DNA of 64,000 nt from contig NZ_JAMOHZ010000002.1 of assembly GCF_024448715.1 (NCBI RefSeq), positions 248,001 through 312,000 of the forward strand. Reading direction: 5' to 3'. Both the position numbers and the translations under genes were made by a program. The DNA comes from Stutzerimonas stutzeri. GTDB lineage: Bacteria > Pseudomonadota > Gammaproteobacteria > Pseudomonadales > Pseudomonadaceae. Below the pieces are notes generated by a model, which was given only the letters and a program-made list of their open reading frames with translations, had not been told where the DNA came from and did not search any database. Position 1 is the first letter of the stretch. Each line of letters opens with the position of its first letter. Positions 45,219 through 57,612 of this stretch are shown here, piece by piece.

Positions 45219-45761
45219 ATGACTCGCACCGGCCGCAGCCTGGCCCTTGGCTGCCTGCTGCTTCTCTCGCCCCCGCTGGCCATGGCGGGTGGCAATTCGT
45301 TGCTGATCCCGGCGACTTCCCGCTGCGCTCTCAACACCGTCCCGGAAGAGATGCATGAAGCCCTGCGCGCCTGTGAGCAGGCCGCCAGCGAAGGCGATCT
45401 ACAGGCTGCCTACGAGCTCGGCGAGTACCATTACGACGGTCGCCGCACGCCTCGCGACCTGACCAAAGCGTTGCACTGGTTCGAGCAGGCCTCGTTACAG
45501 GGCCACGCTCTCGCCCAACACCGCCTCGGCGTGATGTTCTTTCGCGGCGAAGGCGTGCCGGCAAATAACGTACAAGCTTACGTGGTGCTGAAAATGTCGG
45601 CGGTCAACGGCGAAGAGGAAGCACTGGACACCGCTGATCGCGTATCGGCGCAGATGCGCCGCGACGAGCTGGAAATCGCCACTCAGGTGCTAGGACAGAT
45701 CTTCCGCGACTACCTGACGGACCTGCAAACCGCTGGCGAGAACAAACCTTTCGAGCAGTAA
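45219..45761 (+). CDS. Exported Sel1-repeat protein
   Basis: A 180-residue protein with a signal peptide (MTRTGRSLALGCLLLLSPPLAMA, cut near 23). Two Sel1-like repeats follow: GDLQAAYELGEYHYDGRRTPRDLTKALHWFEQASLQGHALAQHRLGVMFFRGEGVPANNVQAYVVLKMSA (about 68-137). Sel1 repeats are protein-interaction modules. The partner is unknown. The final helix may pack against the repeats. It stands alone between the hemL group and miaB. Confidence 0.8.
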   Translation: MTRTGRSLALGCLLLLSPPLAMAGGNSLLIPATSRCALNTVPEEMHEALRACEQAASEGDLQAAYELGEYHYDGRRTPRDLTKALHWFEQASLQGHALAQHRLGVMFFRGEGVPANNVQAYVVLKMSAVNGEEEALDTADRVSAQMRRDELEIATQVLGQIFRDYLTDLQTAGENKPFEQ

Positions 45762-45910
45762 CGGGCTTGAGGCTTGACCGCACCAGAGCTTTCCATGTGT
45801 TCGAGCCTCTTTACTCGTTTCAGCTTTCAGCCTCCTGCGCTTTCGCTTTTATCGTCCACGTCCTGGCCGTATAATCGTCGGTCATTTTTTGCACAACGCC
45901 GGCCCGTAAC

Positions 45911-47251
45911 ATGACCCGCAAGCTCTATATCGAAACCCACGGCTGCCAGATGAACGAGTATGACAGCTCGCGCATGGTGGATCTGCTGGGCGAGCAGCAA
46001 CCCCTCGAGATCACTACAAATCCGGCAGAAGCCGACGTGATCCTGCTCAACACCTGCTCGATTCGCGAAAAAGCACAGGAGAAAGTCTTCTCCCAGCTGG
46101 GGCGCTGGCGTGAACTGAAATTGGACAATCCGCAGCTGGTCATCGGTGTCGGCGGCTGCGTGGCGAGCCAGGAAGGCGCGGCGATCCGCGACCGTGCGCC
46201 CTACGTAGATGTGGTGTTCGGCCCGCAAACCTTGCACCGCCTGCCGGAAATGATCGACGCGGCACGCACCACGAAAAAACCGCAGGTGGACATTTCCTTC
46301 CCAGAAATCGAAAAATTCGACCGTCTGCCGGAGCCACGTGTCGACGGCCCAACAGCCTTCGTCTCGGTCATGGAAGGCTGCAGCAAGTACTGCACCTTTT
46401 GCGTTGTGCCCTACACCCGCGGCGAGGAAGTCAGCCGCCCCTTCGACGACGTGCTTGCCGAGGTGATTCACCTGGCCGAAAACGGTGTCCGTGAAGTCAC
46501 GCTGCTCGGTCAGAACGTCAACGGCTACCGTGGCGCTACCCATGACGGGCGAGTCGCCGACCTCGCCGAACTGATCCGCGTGGTAGCAGCCGTCGATGGC
46601 ATCGACCGCATCCGCTACACCACCAGCCACCCGCTGGAATTTTCGGACGCGTTGATCCAGGCCCATGCCGAGGTGCCGGAACTGGTGAAATATCTGCATC
46701 TTCCGGTACAGGCCGGCTCTGACCGTATTCTCGCAGCGATGAAGCGCAACCACACGGCGCTGGAATACAAATCTCGCATTCGCAAACTCAAGGCGGCGGT
46801 GCCGGACATTCTGATCAGTTCGGATTTCATTGTCGGCTTCCCCGGCGAGACGGAGAAAGACTTCGAGCAGACCATGAAGCTGATCGAAGACGTCGGCTTC
46901 GACTTCTCCTACTCCTTTGTCTACAGCTCGCGACCCGGCACACCGGCAGCGGATCTGACAGACGAGACGCCGGACGAAGTCAAGAAGCAGCGCTTGGCGA
47001 TCCTGCAGCAGCGGATCAATCAACAAGGCTTCGAAAACAGCCGACGGATGGTGGGTACCCGCCAGCGCATTCTGGTCACGGATTACTCTAAGAAAGACCC
47101 CGGCATGCTTCAGGGCCGTACCGAGCACAACCGTATTGTTAATTTCCGTTGTGACAATCCGCGGTTGATCGGTCAGTTCGTCGATGTGCATATCGACGAC
47201 GCTCTGCCACATTCCTTGCGCGGCACGCTGCATGAGCAGGCGGTGGGCTGA
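45911..47251 (+). CDS. miaB: tRNA-2-methylthio-N6-dimethylallyladenosine synthase MiaB
   Basis: A 446-residue radical-SAM methylthiotransferase that modifies A37 of tRNAs reading UNN codons. The UPF0004 domain cysteines are C12, C49 and C83 (auxiliary 4Fe-4S cluster). The radical-SAM cluster is C157, C161 and C164 in GCSKYCTFC. The TRAM domain is at the end (about 380-440). It is followed by phoH-ybeY-corC-lnt, the order found throughout gammaproteobacteria. Confidence 0.95.
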   Translation: MTRKLYIETHGCQMNEYDSSRMVDLLGEQQPLEITTNPAEADVILLNTCSIREKAQEKVFSQLGRWRELKLDNPQLVIGVGGCVASQEGAAIRDRAPYVDVVFGPQTLHRLPEMIDAARTTKKPQVDISFPEIEKFDRLPEPRVDGPTAFVSVMEGCSKYCTFCVVPYTRGEEVSRPFDDVLAEVIHLAENGVREVTLLGQNVNGYRGATHDGRVADLAELIRVVAAVDGIDRIRYTTSHPLEFSDALIQAHAEVPELVKYLHLPVQAGSDRILAAMKRNHTALEYKSRIRKLKAAVPDILISSDFIVGFPGETEKDFEQTMKLIEDVGFDFSYSFVYSSRPGTPAADLTDETPDEVKKQRLAILQQRINQQGFENSRRMVGTRQRILVTDYSKKDPGMLQGRTEHNRIVNFRCDNPRLIGQFVDVHIDDALPHSLRGTLHEQAVG

Positions 47252-47397
47252 AAGCAGGCCGGCGCTGCAGCTGACGTTCGAGTGAGCGTCAGCCGCCTGT
47301 TTACCCTAGATTGTCATGGCCGGTACGCCGATGCTTTTTTCGCCACGCGGCGCTATTCTCACCAAACCCTTATGCAGAGCAGGTCAATCAAAAGCCC

Positions 47398-48405
47398 TTG
47401 AACGCCCCCATAGAACCCCACCGTTTCACTCTTGAACCTTTTGAAGCCAACCGCTTCGCCAATCTTTGCGGTCAGTTCGACGAGCATCTGCGCCTGATCG
47501 AACAGCGCCTGGAGCTGGAAATCCGCAACCGCGGCAACCAGTTCGAACTGATCGGCCCGACCGATGTGGCCAAATCCGCGGAAAACCTCCTGCGCCGCCT
47601 GTATCGCGAAACCAAGAGCACCGAGCTGTCGCCGGATATGGTCCACCTGTTTTTGCAGGAATCAGGCATGGAAGAGATGGTCAATCCGTCCACCACGCCG
47701 AACATTTCGCTGCGCACGCGCAAGGGCAATATCCGCCCGCGCGGCGCCAATCAGCAGCGCTACGTGCAAGCCATCCTCGATAACGACATCAACTTCGGCA
47801 TCGGCCCGGCCGGTACCGGCAAGACCTTTCTGGCTGTTGCCTGCGCCGTCGACGCACTGGAACGCGAGCAGATTCGCCGCATTCTGCTGGTACGCCCGGC
47901 CGTCGAGGCCGGCGAAAAGCTCGGCTTTCTGCCCGGCGATCTGGCGCAAAAGATTGATCCCTATTTGCGCCCACTGTACGACGCGCTGTACGAAATGCTT
48001 GGTTTCGAACATGTAGCGCGATTGATCGAGAAGCAGATCATTGAGATCGCGCCTTTGGCCTACATGCGCGGCCGCACACTTAACAACAGCTTCATCATTC
48101 TTGACGAAAGCCAGAACACTACGCTGGAACAGATGAAGATGTTCCTTACTCGTATCGGCTTCGGCTCCACGGCGGTGATCACAGGCGACATTACCCAGGT
48201 CGACCTGCCACGGGGCACCAAGAGCGGCTTGACCCATGTGATCGATGTGCTCAAGGACGTCAACGGCATAAGCTTCACTCACTTCAAGCCCAAGGACGTC
48301 GTGCGTCACCCACTGGTACAGCGCATCGTTGAAGCCTATGAGGCGTTCGAAGGTAACCAGGACCAAGTCAGAAGGCGCGCAGCGCAGGAAAGCACTGGTG
48401 ATTGA
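47398..48405 (+). CDS. phoH: PhoH-family ATPase (YbeZ/PhoL)
   Basis: A 335-residue RNA-linked P-loop ATPase. Walker A is [13 protein letters not shown] and Walker B is [33 protein letters not shown]. No ATG is available at the conserved N-terminus; TTG at 47398 (encoding the start of [30 protein letters not shown]) is the best fit. Longer frames reaching 47311 add residues unlike the family. Partner of YbeY in ribosome quality control is likely; the end overlaps ybeY by eight bases. Confidence 0.9.
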   Translation: MNAPIEPHRFTLEPFEANRFANLCGQFDEHLRLIEQRLELEIRNRGNQFELIGPTDVAKSAENLLRRLYRETKSTELSPDMVHLFLQESGMEEMVNPSTTPNISLRTRKGNIRPRGANQQRYVQAILDNDINFGIGPAGTGKTFLAVACAVDALEREQIRRILLVRPAVEAGEKLGFLPGDLAQKIDPYLRPLYDALYEMLGFEHVARLIEKQIIEIAPLAYMRGRTLNNSFIILDESQNTTLEQMKMFLTRIGFGSTAVITGDITQVDLPRGTKSGLTHVIDVLKDVNGISFTHFKPKDVVRHPLVQRIVEAYEAFEGNQDQVRRRAAQESTGD

Positions 48406-48865
48406 GCTCGATCTGCAATGCGCCAGCAATGGTGCGGTGCCTGACGAAGCGGAACTGCGCCGCTGGTGCGAGTTAGCCTTGCACCAGCGCACCGCGGATT
48501 CCGAACTGACCATTCGCCTGGTAGACGAAGCGGAAGGGCGTGAGCTGAACCGCGACTATCGCGACAAGGACTACGCCACCAACGTGCTGTCCTTTCCCGC
48601 CGATGTGCCAGACGGGCCGGGCGGCGTTCCGATGCTGGATATCCCGCTGCTTGGCGATCTGGTGATCTGCGTGCCGGTGGTCGAGCGCGAAGCGACCGAA
48701 CAAGGCAAGGCGCTGCAGGCGCACTGGGCACACCTGGTCATTCATGGCTGCCTGCATCTGCTCGGCTACGATCACCTCGAAGACGACGAAGCCGAAGAAA
48801 TGGAAAGCCTCGAACGTCAACTACTGGCAGAGCTGGGTCACCCCGACCCCTACGCCGACGAATAG
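48398..48865 (+). CDS. ybeY: Endoribonuclease YbeY
   Basis: A 155-residue zinc metalloprotein needed for 16S rRNA 3' maturation and ribosome quality control. The motif H116-G-C-L-H120-LLGYD-H126 holds the three zinc ligands. The GTG at 48398 is chosen because AGGAA lies seven bases upstream and IELDLQ matches the family start. Longer frames inside phoH are not needed. It overlaps phoH by eight bases. Confidence 0.93.
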   Translation: MIELDLQCASNGAVPDEAELRRWCELALHQRTADSELTIRLVDEAEGRELNRDYRDKDYATNVLSFPADVPDGPGGVPMLDIPLLGDLVICVPVVEREATEQGKALQAHWAHLVIHGCLHLLGYDHLEDDEAEEMESLERQLLAELGHPDPYADE

Positions 48866-48903
48866 CCCGCACGGGCAATTGCAAGGACCACTGAGTCAAA
48901 GAC

Positions 48904-49752
48904 ATGAGCGAAGACCGATCGAGCAACGGGCAAAAGTCCTGGTTTGGAAAAATCACCCAGGCTTTTGCCCATGAGCCGAAAACCCGTGAGGAGCTGCTGG
49001 ACGTATTGCGCAGCGCCCACCAGAACAAATTGCTGGATAACGAAGCCCTGGCGATCGTCGAGGGCGCCATACAGGTCGCAGACCTGCAGGTCCGCGACAT
49101 CATGGTGCCGCGCTCGCAGGTGATGAGCATCAAGGCCGACCAGTCGCCTAAGGAGTTCCTCCCAGCAATCATTTCCGCCGCACACTCGCGCTATCCGGTT
49201 GTTGGCGACAGCCTCGACGAAGTGATTGGCGTGCTGCTGGCCAAGGATTTGCTGCCGCTGATTCTGCAGGACGATCAGCACACCTTCGACATCAAGGATC
49301 TGCTGCGTCCAGCCACTTTCGTGCCCGAATCCAAGCGCCTCAACGTGCTGCTGCGCGAGTTCCGCGCCAACCACAGCCACATGGCGATCGTCATCGATGA
49401 GTACGGCGGAGTGGCCGGCCTGGTGACCATCGAAGACGTTCTCGAACAGATCGTCGGCGATATCGAAGACGAGCACGACATTGAGGAAGACAGCTATATT
49501 CGCCCGCTGCCCAGCGGCGACTTCCTGGTCAAGGCGCTGACGCCGATCGACAGCTTCAACGAATTCTTCCAAAGCGAATTCCCCGATGAAGAATTCGATA
49601 CGGTGGCCGGCCTGGTCATGAACAGTTTCGGCCATTTGCCCAAGCGCAACGAAGTGGTGGAGATCGGTGACTTCCGCTTCCGGGTCCTCAACGCCGATAG
49701 CCGACGGGTGCACATGCTGAGGCTCACACGCACGACAGGCGAAAATCGATAA
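48904..49752 (+). CDS. corC: CorC/YbeX-type CBS-domain protein (magnesium/cobalt efflux)
   Basis: A 282-residue protein with paired CBS domains (about 65-185: QVRDIMVPRSQVMSI ... AIVIDEYGGVAGLVTIEDVLEQIVGDIEDEHD) and a C-terminal CorC_HlyC domain (about 200-280). There is no membrane segment, as is usual for YbeX/CorC. It is linked to Mg2+/Co2+ efflux and to ribosome function. It lies between ybeY and lnt. Confidence 0.92.
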   Translation: MSEDRSSNGQKSWFGKITQAFAHEPKTREELLDVLRSAHQNKLLDNEALAIVEGAIQVADLQVRDIMVPRSQVMSIKADQSPKEFLPAIISAAHSRYPVVGDSLDEVIGVLLAKDLLPLILQDDQHTFDIKDLLRPATFVPESKRLNVLLREFRANHSHMAIVIDEYGGVAGLVTIEDVLEQIVGDIEDEHDIEEDSYIRPLPSGDFLVKALTPIDSFNEFFQSEFPDEEFDTVAGLVMNSFGHLPKRNEVVEIGDFRFRVLNADSRRVHMLRLTRTTGENR

Positions 49753-49857
49753 AAGCTGCAAGCGATCACTGTGTGGGCTGGCGCCAAAGGGCTTGTGAAG
49801 CTTCTGCTTTAACTTGCAGCTGAGGCTTGAGGCTTGCCGCTGTTTTCAGGAGTCTCG

Positions 49858-51369
49858 ATGCACTGGATCACCCGCCCCGGCTGGCCGGGCAATCTGCTGG
49901 CGCTCGCCGCAGGGGCTTTGATTACGCTGTCACTTGCGCCTTTCGACATCTGGCCGCTGGCCTTGCTGTCGATCGGACTGATCTACCTCGGGCTACGCGA
50001 ACTGGCTCCGAAGCAGGCCGCTGGTCGCGGCTGGTGCTACGGCTTCGGCCTGTTCGCTTCGGGCGTCAGCTGGGTCTACGTCAGCATTCACGACTTCGGC
50101 GCCGCGCCGCCTCTTCTGGCCGGGGCGCTGACTTTAGGCTTCGTCGCCGGCTTGGCACTGTTCTTCGCACTGCTCGGCTGGATCTGGTCACGTTGCTTGA
50201 GACAGACAGCAGCGCCGTGGCTCAACGCCCTGGTGTTCGCCGCGCTGTGGCTCGCACTGGATGCCCTGCGCGGGTGGATACTGACAGGCTTCCCCTGGTT
50301 GTATGCCGGCTACAGCCAACTTGACGGGCCACTGGCCGGGCTCGCGCCCCTTGGCGGCGTCTGGTTGCTCAGCTTTGCGGTTGTGCTGACCGCAACGCTA
50401 CTGATCGAATTGCCTCGATTGGTGGAGCACAGAACATCGCTAATCGGCGCGCTGGCACTGTTGATTGTGTTCTGGGGTGGGGCACTCGGCGTTGGCAAAC
50501 ACGCCTGGACGACAGCCAAGGCGGAGCCGATCACGGTCGCCGCGATGCAGGGCAACGTCGCCCAGAGCATCAAGTGGGACCCGAAAAAGCTCGAGATGCA
50601 ATTGCTGCTCTATCGCGACATGACCTTCCGTAGCCGCCCTGCCGATCTCATTGTCTGGCCAGAAACCGCCGTGCCGATCCTCAAGGAGCACGCCGCCGGC
50701 TACCTGACGATGATGAGCCGCTTCGCACAGGAGCGGCAGTCGGCATTGATTACTGGCGTGCCGGTACGCCAACCCAACGCTGACGGCGAGTTGCGTTATT
50801 ACAACGGTCTGACAACCGCAGGCGATGCGCAGGGCGCCTATCTCAAGCAGAAGCTGGTGCCATTCGGTGAGTACGTGCCGTTACAGGATCTGCTTCGAGG
50901 CCTGATCGCCTTCTTCGATCTACCGATGTCCGATTTCGCACGCGGCGAGCCAGAGCAGGCACTGTTACAGGCGAAGGGCTACGCGATAGCGCCTTTCATC
51001 TGTTACGAAGTGGTTTATCCAGAATTCGCAGCCGGCCTTGCGGCGCAGAGCGACATTCTGCTCACGGTCAGTAATGATGCCTGGTTCGGCCACTCGATCG
51101 GGCCGCTGCAGCATCTGCAGATGGCGCAGATGCGTGCGCTGGAAGCGGGGCGCTGGATGATCCGCGCCACCAATAATGGCGTCACCGTGCTGATCGACCC
51201 GCATGGCCGCATCGTTGAGCGGATCCCGGCATTCGAAGAAGCCGTGCTCTACGGCGAAGTCACGCCCATGCAGGGACTGACGCCATTCCTGCAGTGGCGC
51301 TCATGGCCACTGATCGCGATCTGTGTATTTTTGCTTGGCTGGGGCCTGGTCCGTCGACGGCTTGCCTGA
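49858..51369 (+). CDS. lnt: Apolipoprotein N-acyltransferase Lnt
   Basis: A 503-residue inner-membrane enzyme that N-acylates lipoproteins. Several N-terminal helices are followed by a nitrilase-like domain with the catalytic triad: Glu in VWPETAVP, Lys in YLKQKLVPFGEY and Cys in FICYEVVYPE. The ATG at 49858 follows AGGAGTCTCG. It closes the miaB-phoH-ybeY-corC-lnt set. Confidence 0.94.
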   Translation: MHWITRPGWPGNLLALAAGALITLSLAPFDIWPLALLSIGLIYLGLRELAPKQAAGRGWCYGFGLFASGVSWVYVSIHDFGAAPPLLAGALTLGFVAGLALFFALLGWIWSRCLRQTAAPWLNALVFAALWLALDALRGWILTGFPWLYAGYSQLDGPLAGLAPLGGVWLLSFAVVLTATLLIELPRLVEHRTSLIGALALLIVFWGGALGVGKHAWTTAKAEPITVAAMQGNVAQSIKWDPKKLEMQLLLYRDMTFRSRPADLIVWPETAVPILKEHAAGYLTMMSRFAQERQSALITGVPVRQPNADGELRYYNGLTTAGDAQGAYLKQKLVPFGEYVPLQDLLRGLIAFFDLPMSDFARGEPEQALLQAKGYAIAPFICYEVVYPEFAAGLAAQSDILLTVSNDAWFGHSIGPLQHLQMAQMRALEAGRWMIRATNNGVTVLIDPHGRIVERIPAFEEAVLYGEVTPMQGLTPFLQWRSWPLIAICVFLLGWGLVRRRLA

Positions 51370-51389
51370 AGTACGCATGCTATCCCTGA

Positions 51390-51415
51390 CCGGATGATGA
51401 CTGGCCATCATCCGG
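51390..51415. terminator. Convergent terminator between lnt and ydcF-like gene
   Basis: CCGGATGATG and CATCATCCGG form a 10-bp perfect stem with a six-base loop, followed by CTTTG. The stop codon of the reverse-strand gene lies within the stem. Confidence 0.65.
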
Positions 51416-52187
51416 CTTTGTCGCGACCGCTATAGACCAGCGGGTAGATCAGCATTCCCACGGCTTCGTTGAGCAACATGCCGTTCTGCCAGACGGCTTT
51501 CGACTCGGGTAGCCAGCCGCCGAAAGGGCGCCCGTTGGGCACGCCCAGAAAGCCCATGGGCGCGGCGATCACTTGCAGTCCCACCTGCTCGAAACACCAG
51601 CGCGACCGTGGCATGTGCGAGGCCGAAGTCACCAGCACGATCCGCTCGACCCCCGCAGTCTTGAGCATCTCGGCGCTATACAGCGCGTTTTCCCATGTGG
51701 TGCGGCTACGTTCTTCTAGCCAGCGCGTCGGAGTGGAGAAGTCGCGCTGCAGCGCCTCGGCTGCGAGCAAGGCTTCGCTCGGCGGTTCGCCATAGTGCAG
51801 CCCGCCGCTGGCAAGGATCGGCAGGCCTGAGGCCTTGGCCAGCCGCGATGCGTAACGCAGCCGTTCGAGGGCGATATGACTGGGCTGATCCGATCCCCAG
51901 CCCGGATCGGCCTGCTCGCGACCGGCACCAAGCACCACGATGGCCTGCGCTGTCCGGTCCAGATTGCGCCAATCTGCCGGATCCAATGCCACCTCGCTTT
52001 CCAGCATCCGCGCCGCCCACTCCACGGTCGCCGGCAAGCTCATCAGCCACAGTCCGCCGAACCCCAGCACAAAGCAAAGCGCTGCCAACCGTGGCGCGCG
52101 TCGCCGTAGCCACCAGGCAGCGAGCAACAGCAACAGCAGGCCACCCGGCGGCAGCAGCAAATGTTTAAAGAAATAGCGAATTGGCAT
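51408..52187 (-). CDS. YdcF/ElyC-family (DUF218) protein
   Basis: A 259-residue membrane-anchored protein. Two N-terminal helices (about 9-27 and 33-52) are followed by the DUF218 domain AQAIVVLGAGREQADPGWG, LPILASGGLHYGEPPSEALLAAEAL and RIVLVTSASHMPRSRWCFEQVGLQV. ElyC of E. coli affects cell envelope polysaccharide synthesis; the biochemical activity is unknown. Convergent with lnt. Confidence 0.87.
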   Translation of the reverse strand: MPIRYFFKHLLLPPGGLLLLLLAAWWLRRRAPRLAALCFVLGFGGLWLMSLPATVEWAARMLESEVALDPADWRNLDRTAQAIVVLGAGREQADPGWGSDQPSHIALERLRYASRLAKASGLPILASGGLHYGEPPSEALLAAEALQRDFSTPTRWLEERSRTTWENALYSAEMLKTAGVERIVLVTSASHMPRSRWCFEQVGLQVIAAPMGFLGVPNGRPFGGWLPESKAVWQNGMLLNEAVGMLIYPLVYSGRDKAG

Positions 52188-52259
52188 GTGCAGCTCCCGC
52201 GTGTCGGTCGCTACAACTTTACCTGCCGAGGCGTCCGCTTGTCGGCAACACGGACGCCA

Positions 52260-52712
52260 TTAATGCTTTGGGTAGGTATGCAACCGCTGCCGCGCGCGTA
52301 GCAATTGCGAGCCGCAGGCCGAACAGGCGACCGCACCGGCACCTTCTGGCCAGTGCACGCTGGCGCCACAAAGCGCACAACTCATGGATTGCTGCAGCGC
52401 AGGCGGCGTCTGTTTGCAACGCTTGCCCGGATGATGCCGCAGGACATTGCGCAAGGCCGGCCGCGTCGCCTGACGTACCAACTGCGCCTGCTCTTCGGCA
52501 GCCGCGTGCCAGCCTGAAAGCCACTGCGAATCCTGCTGCAAATAGGCGCGGATCAGCTCGAACTCGGCGGGCGTCAATCCACCAACCTCCAGTTCGGTCG
52601 TCGCACCAGCATCTGCGTCGGTTGTTCGCTCTGCCTCTTCCAGGGCCAGCGTCAGCCGCTGCAGCACGCGTCCGTACAGATTGCCCTCGTTCGCTTGACG
52701 CTCTCTACCCAT
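52260..52712 (-). CDS. Zinc-ribbon-containing hypothetical protein
   Basis: A 150-residue soluble protein. The N-terminal 100 residues are helical and acidic (LTLALEEAERTTDAD ... LTPAEFELIRAYLQQDSQWLSGWHAA). The C-terminal CALCGASVHWPEGAGAVACSACGSQ (about 115-139) is a CxxC...CxxC zinc ribbon. The layout resembles the YbeL group found near leuS in many gammaproteobacteria, but I cannot confirm it. Divergent from leuS; function unknown. Confidence 0.78.
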   Translation of the reverse strand: MGRERQANEGNLYGRVLQRLTLALEEAERTTDADAGATTELEVGGLTPAEFELIRAYLQQDSQWLSGWHAAAEEQAQLVRQATRPALRNVLRHHPGKRCKQTPPALQQSMSCALCGASVHWPEGAGAVACSACGSQLLRARQRLHTYPKH

Positions 52713-52714
52713 GA

Positions 52715-55576
<2,862 letters not shown>

Positions 55577-55621
55577 TTTTGCTCTGGCGCGCTGCGCCGA
55601 GGCTGGCAAGGAGATAACAAT

Positions 55622-56224
55622 ATGAAACGCAATCTCGTGGTAGTCGGCATGGCCCTATTGTTGAGTGCCTGTGGCTTCCAGCTACGCGGAACCGGCGACA
55701 CCAGCTTCGCGCTCGAGGAGCTCGATCTGCAAGCACGCAACAGCTATGGGGAAACCGCCAAGCAGCTCGAGGAACTGCTCAAGGATAACGGCGTACGGGT
55801 CTACCCGGGCGCGCGTTACACCCTGGACCTGATCCGCGAGCAGAATCGTCAGCGTACTGCCAGTTACACCAGCTCGGCGCGCAGTGCCGAGTACGAACTG
55901 ACCAGCGTGCTCGATTATGAATTCCGCGGCCCGCAGAACACCGTTTTGCTGCAAGACAGCGTCGAGGTACAGAAGGTTTACGTACACGACAGCAGCAACC
56001 TGATCGGCTCCGACCAGGAGGCCAATCAGTTGCGCCAGGAAATGCGTCGCGAGCTCTTGCAACAGTTGAGCATGCGTATCCGCGGCATTACACCTGCGCA
56101 GCTCGACCAACTGCAGCAGACAGCCGAGGCAAAAAAACGCGCCGAAGCCGAGGCCATCGAGGCGCAGATACGCGAGCAGAGCTCGCAACCGCAGCAATCT
56201 CCGATCGAATTGCCAATTCAGTGA
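55622..56224 (+). CDS. lptE: LPS-assembly lipoprotein LptE
   Basis: A 200-residue outer-membrane lipoprotein that plugs the LptD barrel. The signal and lipobox are MKRNLVVVGMALLLSACGFQLRGT (Cys17). The core LEELDLQARNSYGETAKQLEELLKDNGVRVYPGARYTLDLIREQNRQRTASYTSSARSAEYELTSVLDYEF has the conserved LptE fold. The C-terminal tail (about 160-200) is charged and glutamine-rich. AAGGAGATAACAAT precedes the ATG. A strong hairpin separates it from holA. Confidence 0.92.
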   Translation: MKRNLVVVGMALLLSACGFQLRGTGDTSFALEELDLQARNSYGETAKQLEELLKDNGVRVYPGARYTLDLIREQNRQRTASYTSSARSAEYELTSVLDYEFRGPQNTVLLQDSVEVQKVYVHDSSNLIGSDQEANQLRQEMRRELLQQLSMRIRGITPAQLDQLQQTAEAKKRAEAEAIEAQIREQSSQPQQSPIELPIQ

Positions 56225-56228
56225 TGAA

Positions 56229-56255
56229 CCGAGAGCCACCTTCGGTGGCTCTCGG
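56229..56255. terminator. Perfect 12-bp hairpin between lptE and holA
   Basis: CCGAGAGCCACC and GGTGGCTCTCGG pair around a TTC loop. No T-run follows on the + strand (TCTCCC), so it may attenuate or stabilise the mRNA rather than end it. Confidence 0.75.
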
Positions 56256-56267
56256 TCTCCCGATACC

Positions 56268-57296
56268 ATGAAGCTCTCCCCCGCCCAACTCGCCAAGCAT
56301 CTGCAAGGTCCGCTCGCATCTGTCTATGTGGTCACTGGCGATGAGCATCTGCTCTGCCAGGAAGCCTGTGATGCCATTCGCAGCGCCTGTCGGCAGCAGG
56401 AGTTCAGCGAGCGTCAGGTGCTCAACGTCGAGACCAGTTTCGATTGGGGACAGCTCATCGAAGCCGGCGCCAGCCTTTCGTTGTTTGCAGAGAAGCGCCT
56501 GCTGGAGCTGCGCATCCCCAATGGCAAGCCCGGCGACAAGGGCGCTGCTGCAATCATCGATTACCTCGCGCGCCCCGCCGAAGACACCGTGCTGCTGATC
56601 AGTCTGCCCAAGCTCGACGGCAATGCGCAGAAGACCAAGTGGGCCAAGGCGCTGATCGACGGCAAGCAGGTGCAGTTTCTGCAGATATGGCCGGTGGACG
56701 CCCAGCAGCTCCCGCAGTGGATTCGCCAACGCCTTTCCCAAGCCGGGCTGGCTGCCGACCAGGAAGCCGTGGAGCTGATTGCCGCTCGCGTCGAGGGCAA
56801 CCTGCTGGCCGCGGCACAGGAAGTCGAAAAGCTTAAGCTCCTTGCCGACGGTGGCCAGGTAACGGCCGAGACCGTACAGGCCGCCGTCGCTGACAGCGCC
56901 CGCTACGACGTCTTCGGCCTGATCGACGCAGCACTGCTGGGCCACCCCGAACACATTCTACGAATGCTCACCGGTTTGCGCGGCGAAGGTGTCGAAGCGC
57001 CTGTGATTCTCTGGGCCATGGCTCGAGAGGTCCGCCAACTGGCCAATATTGCCCAACAGTACGGCCAAGGCGTCCCACTCGACCGCGCCTTTAGCCAGGC
57101 CCGCCCGCCTGTCTGGGACAAGCGCAAGCCGCTGGTGAGCAAGGCGTTGCAGCGCCACGACGCGGCTGGCTGGCAGCGCTTGCTGATGGATGCGCAACGC
57201 ATCGACGAGCAGATCAAAGGGCAGGCCGAGGGAGATCCCTGGATCGGCTTGACCAAGCTCTGCCTGCAGCTGAGCGGTCAGCGCATCGGTGTTTAA
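56268..57296 (+). CDS. holA: DNA polymerase III subunit delta
   Basis: A 342-residue clamp-loader subunit. MKLSPAQLAKHLQGPLASVYVVTGDEHLLCQEACDAIRSAC is the family N-terminus, VYVVTGDEHLLCQEA opens the delta AAA+-like domain, and LAAAQEVEKLKLLADGGQVTAETVQAAVADSARYDVFGLIDAALLG the conserved lid. Length is normal. It opens the beta clamp for loading on DNA. Confidence 0.94.
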   Translation: MKLSPAQLAKHLQGPLASVYVVTGDEHLLCQEACDAIRSACRQQEFSERQVLNVETSFDWGQLIEAGASLSLFAEKRLLELRIPNGKPGDKGAAAIIDYLARPAEDTVLLISLPKLDGNAQKTKWAKALIDGKQVQFLQIWPVDAQQLPQWIRQRLSQAGLAADQEAVELIAARVEGNLLAAAQEVEKLKLLADGGQVTAETVQAAVADSARYDVFGLIDAALLGHPEHILRMLTGLRGEGVEAPVILWAMAREVRQLANIAQQYGQGVPLDRAFSQARPPVWDKRKPLVSKALQRHDAAGWQRLLMDAQRIDEQIKGQAEGDPWIGLTKLCLQLSGQRIGV

Positions 57297-57414
57297 TTAG
57301 TTGCGAGCGGCAAGCCAGCCTGTTCAGGAACCTAAGTCGCTGTGAGTCTGCTGGACATTTTTTGAACAACACCTATGATGCGCCGTGCTGATCCATAGGC
57401 ATGAGGGCGACAAC

Positions 57415-57573
57415 ATGGCAAAGAACCGTAAGCGGCCGAACAAGGCCAAGTCCCTGGTGGCACAACCATTATTCCGCAGCCGCCAGGAACAGCCGAAAAA
57501 AGGCAAAGGCAGCTATCGCCGTGAAGCCTCCCAGTCCAACAACTGGGAGGCTTCGGTCCTTCTGGCGGCTTGA
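57415..57573 (+). CDS. arfA: Alternative ribosome-rescue factor ArfA
   Basis: A 52-residue basic protein MAKNRKRPNKAKSLVAQPLFRSRQEQPKKGKGSYRREASQ...NNWEAS. The PLFR.R.E..KKGKGSY.R and NWEAS motifs are those of ArfA, which recruits release factor 2 to ribosomes stalled on mRNAs without a stop codon. The 13-bp hairpin inside the 3' part of the gene (57523-57554) is the expected control: its cleavage or termination gives a non-stop message. That message is tagged and destroyed by tmRNA, so full-length-like ArfA appears only when tmRNA fails. Confidence 0.88.
   Translation: MAKNRKRPNKAKSLVAQPLFRSRQEQPKKGKGSYRREASQSNNWEASVLLAA
57523..57554 (+). promoter_or_regulatory. Regulatory hairpin within arfA coding sequence
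   Basis: GAAGCCTCCCAGT (57523-57535) and ACTGGGAGGCTTC (57542-57554) pair perfectly, 13 bp with a six-base loop, inside codons for EASQ...NWEAS. In E. coli arfA the same position carries a hairpin cut by RNase III and acting as a terminator. Here no T-run follows. Confidence 0.8.
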
Positions 57574-57612
57574 AAAGCCAAGCAATTCAAAGCGTGTTAA
57601 GGTCACGTGCCA

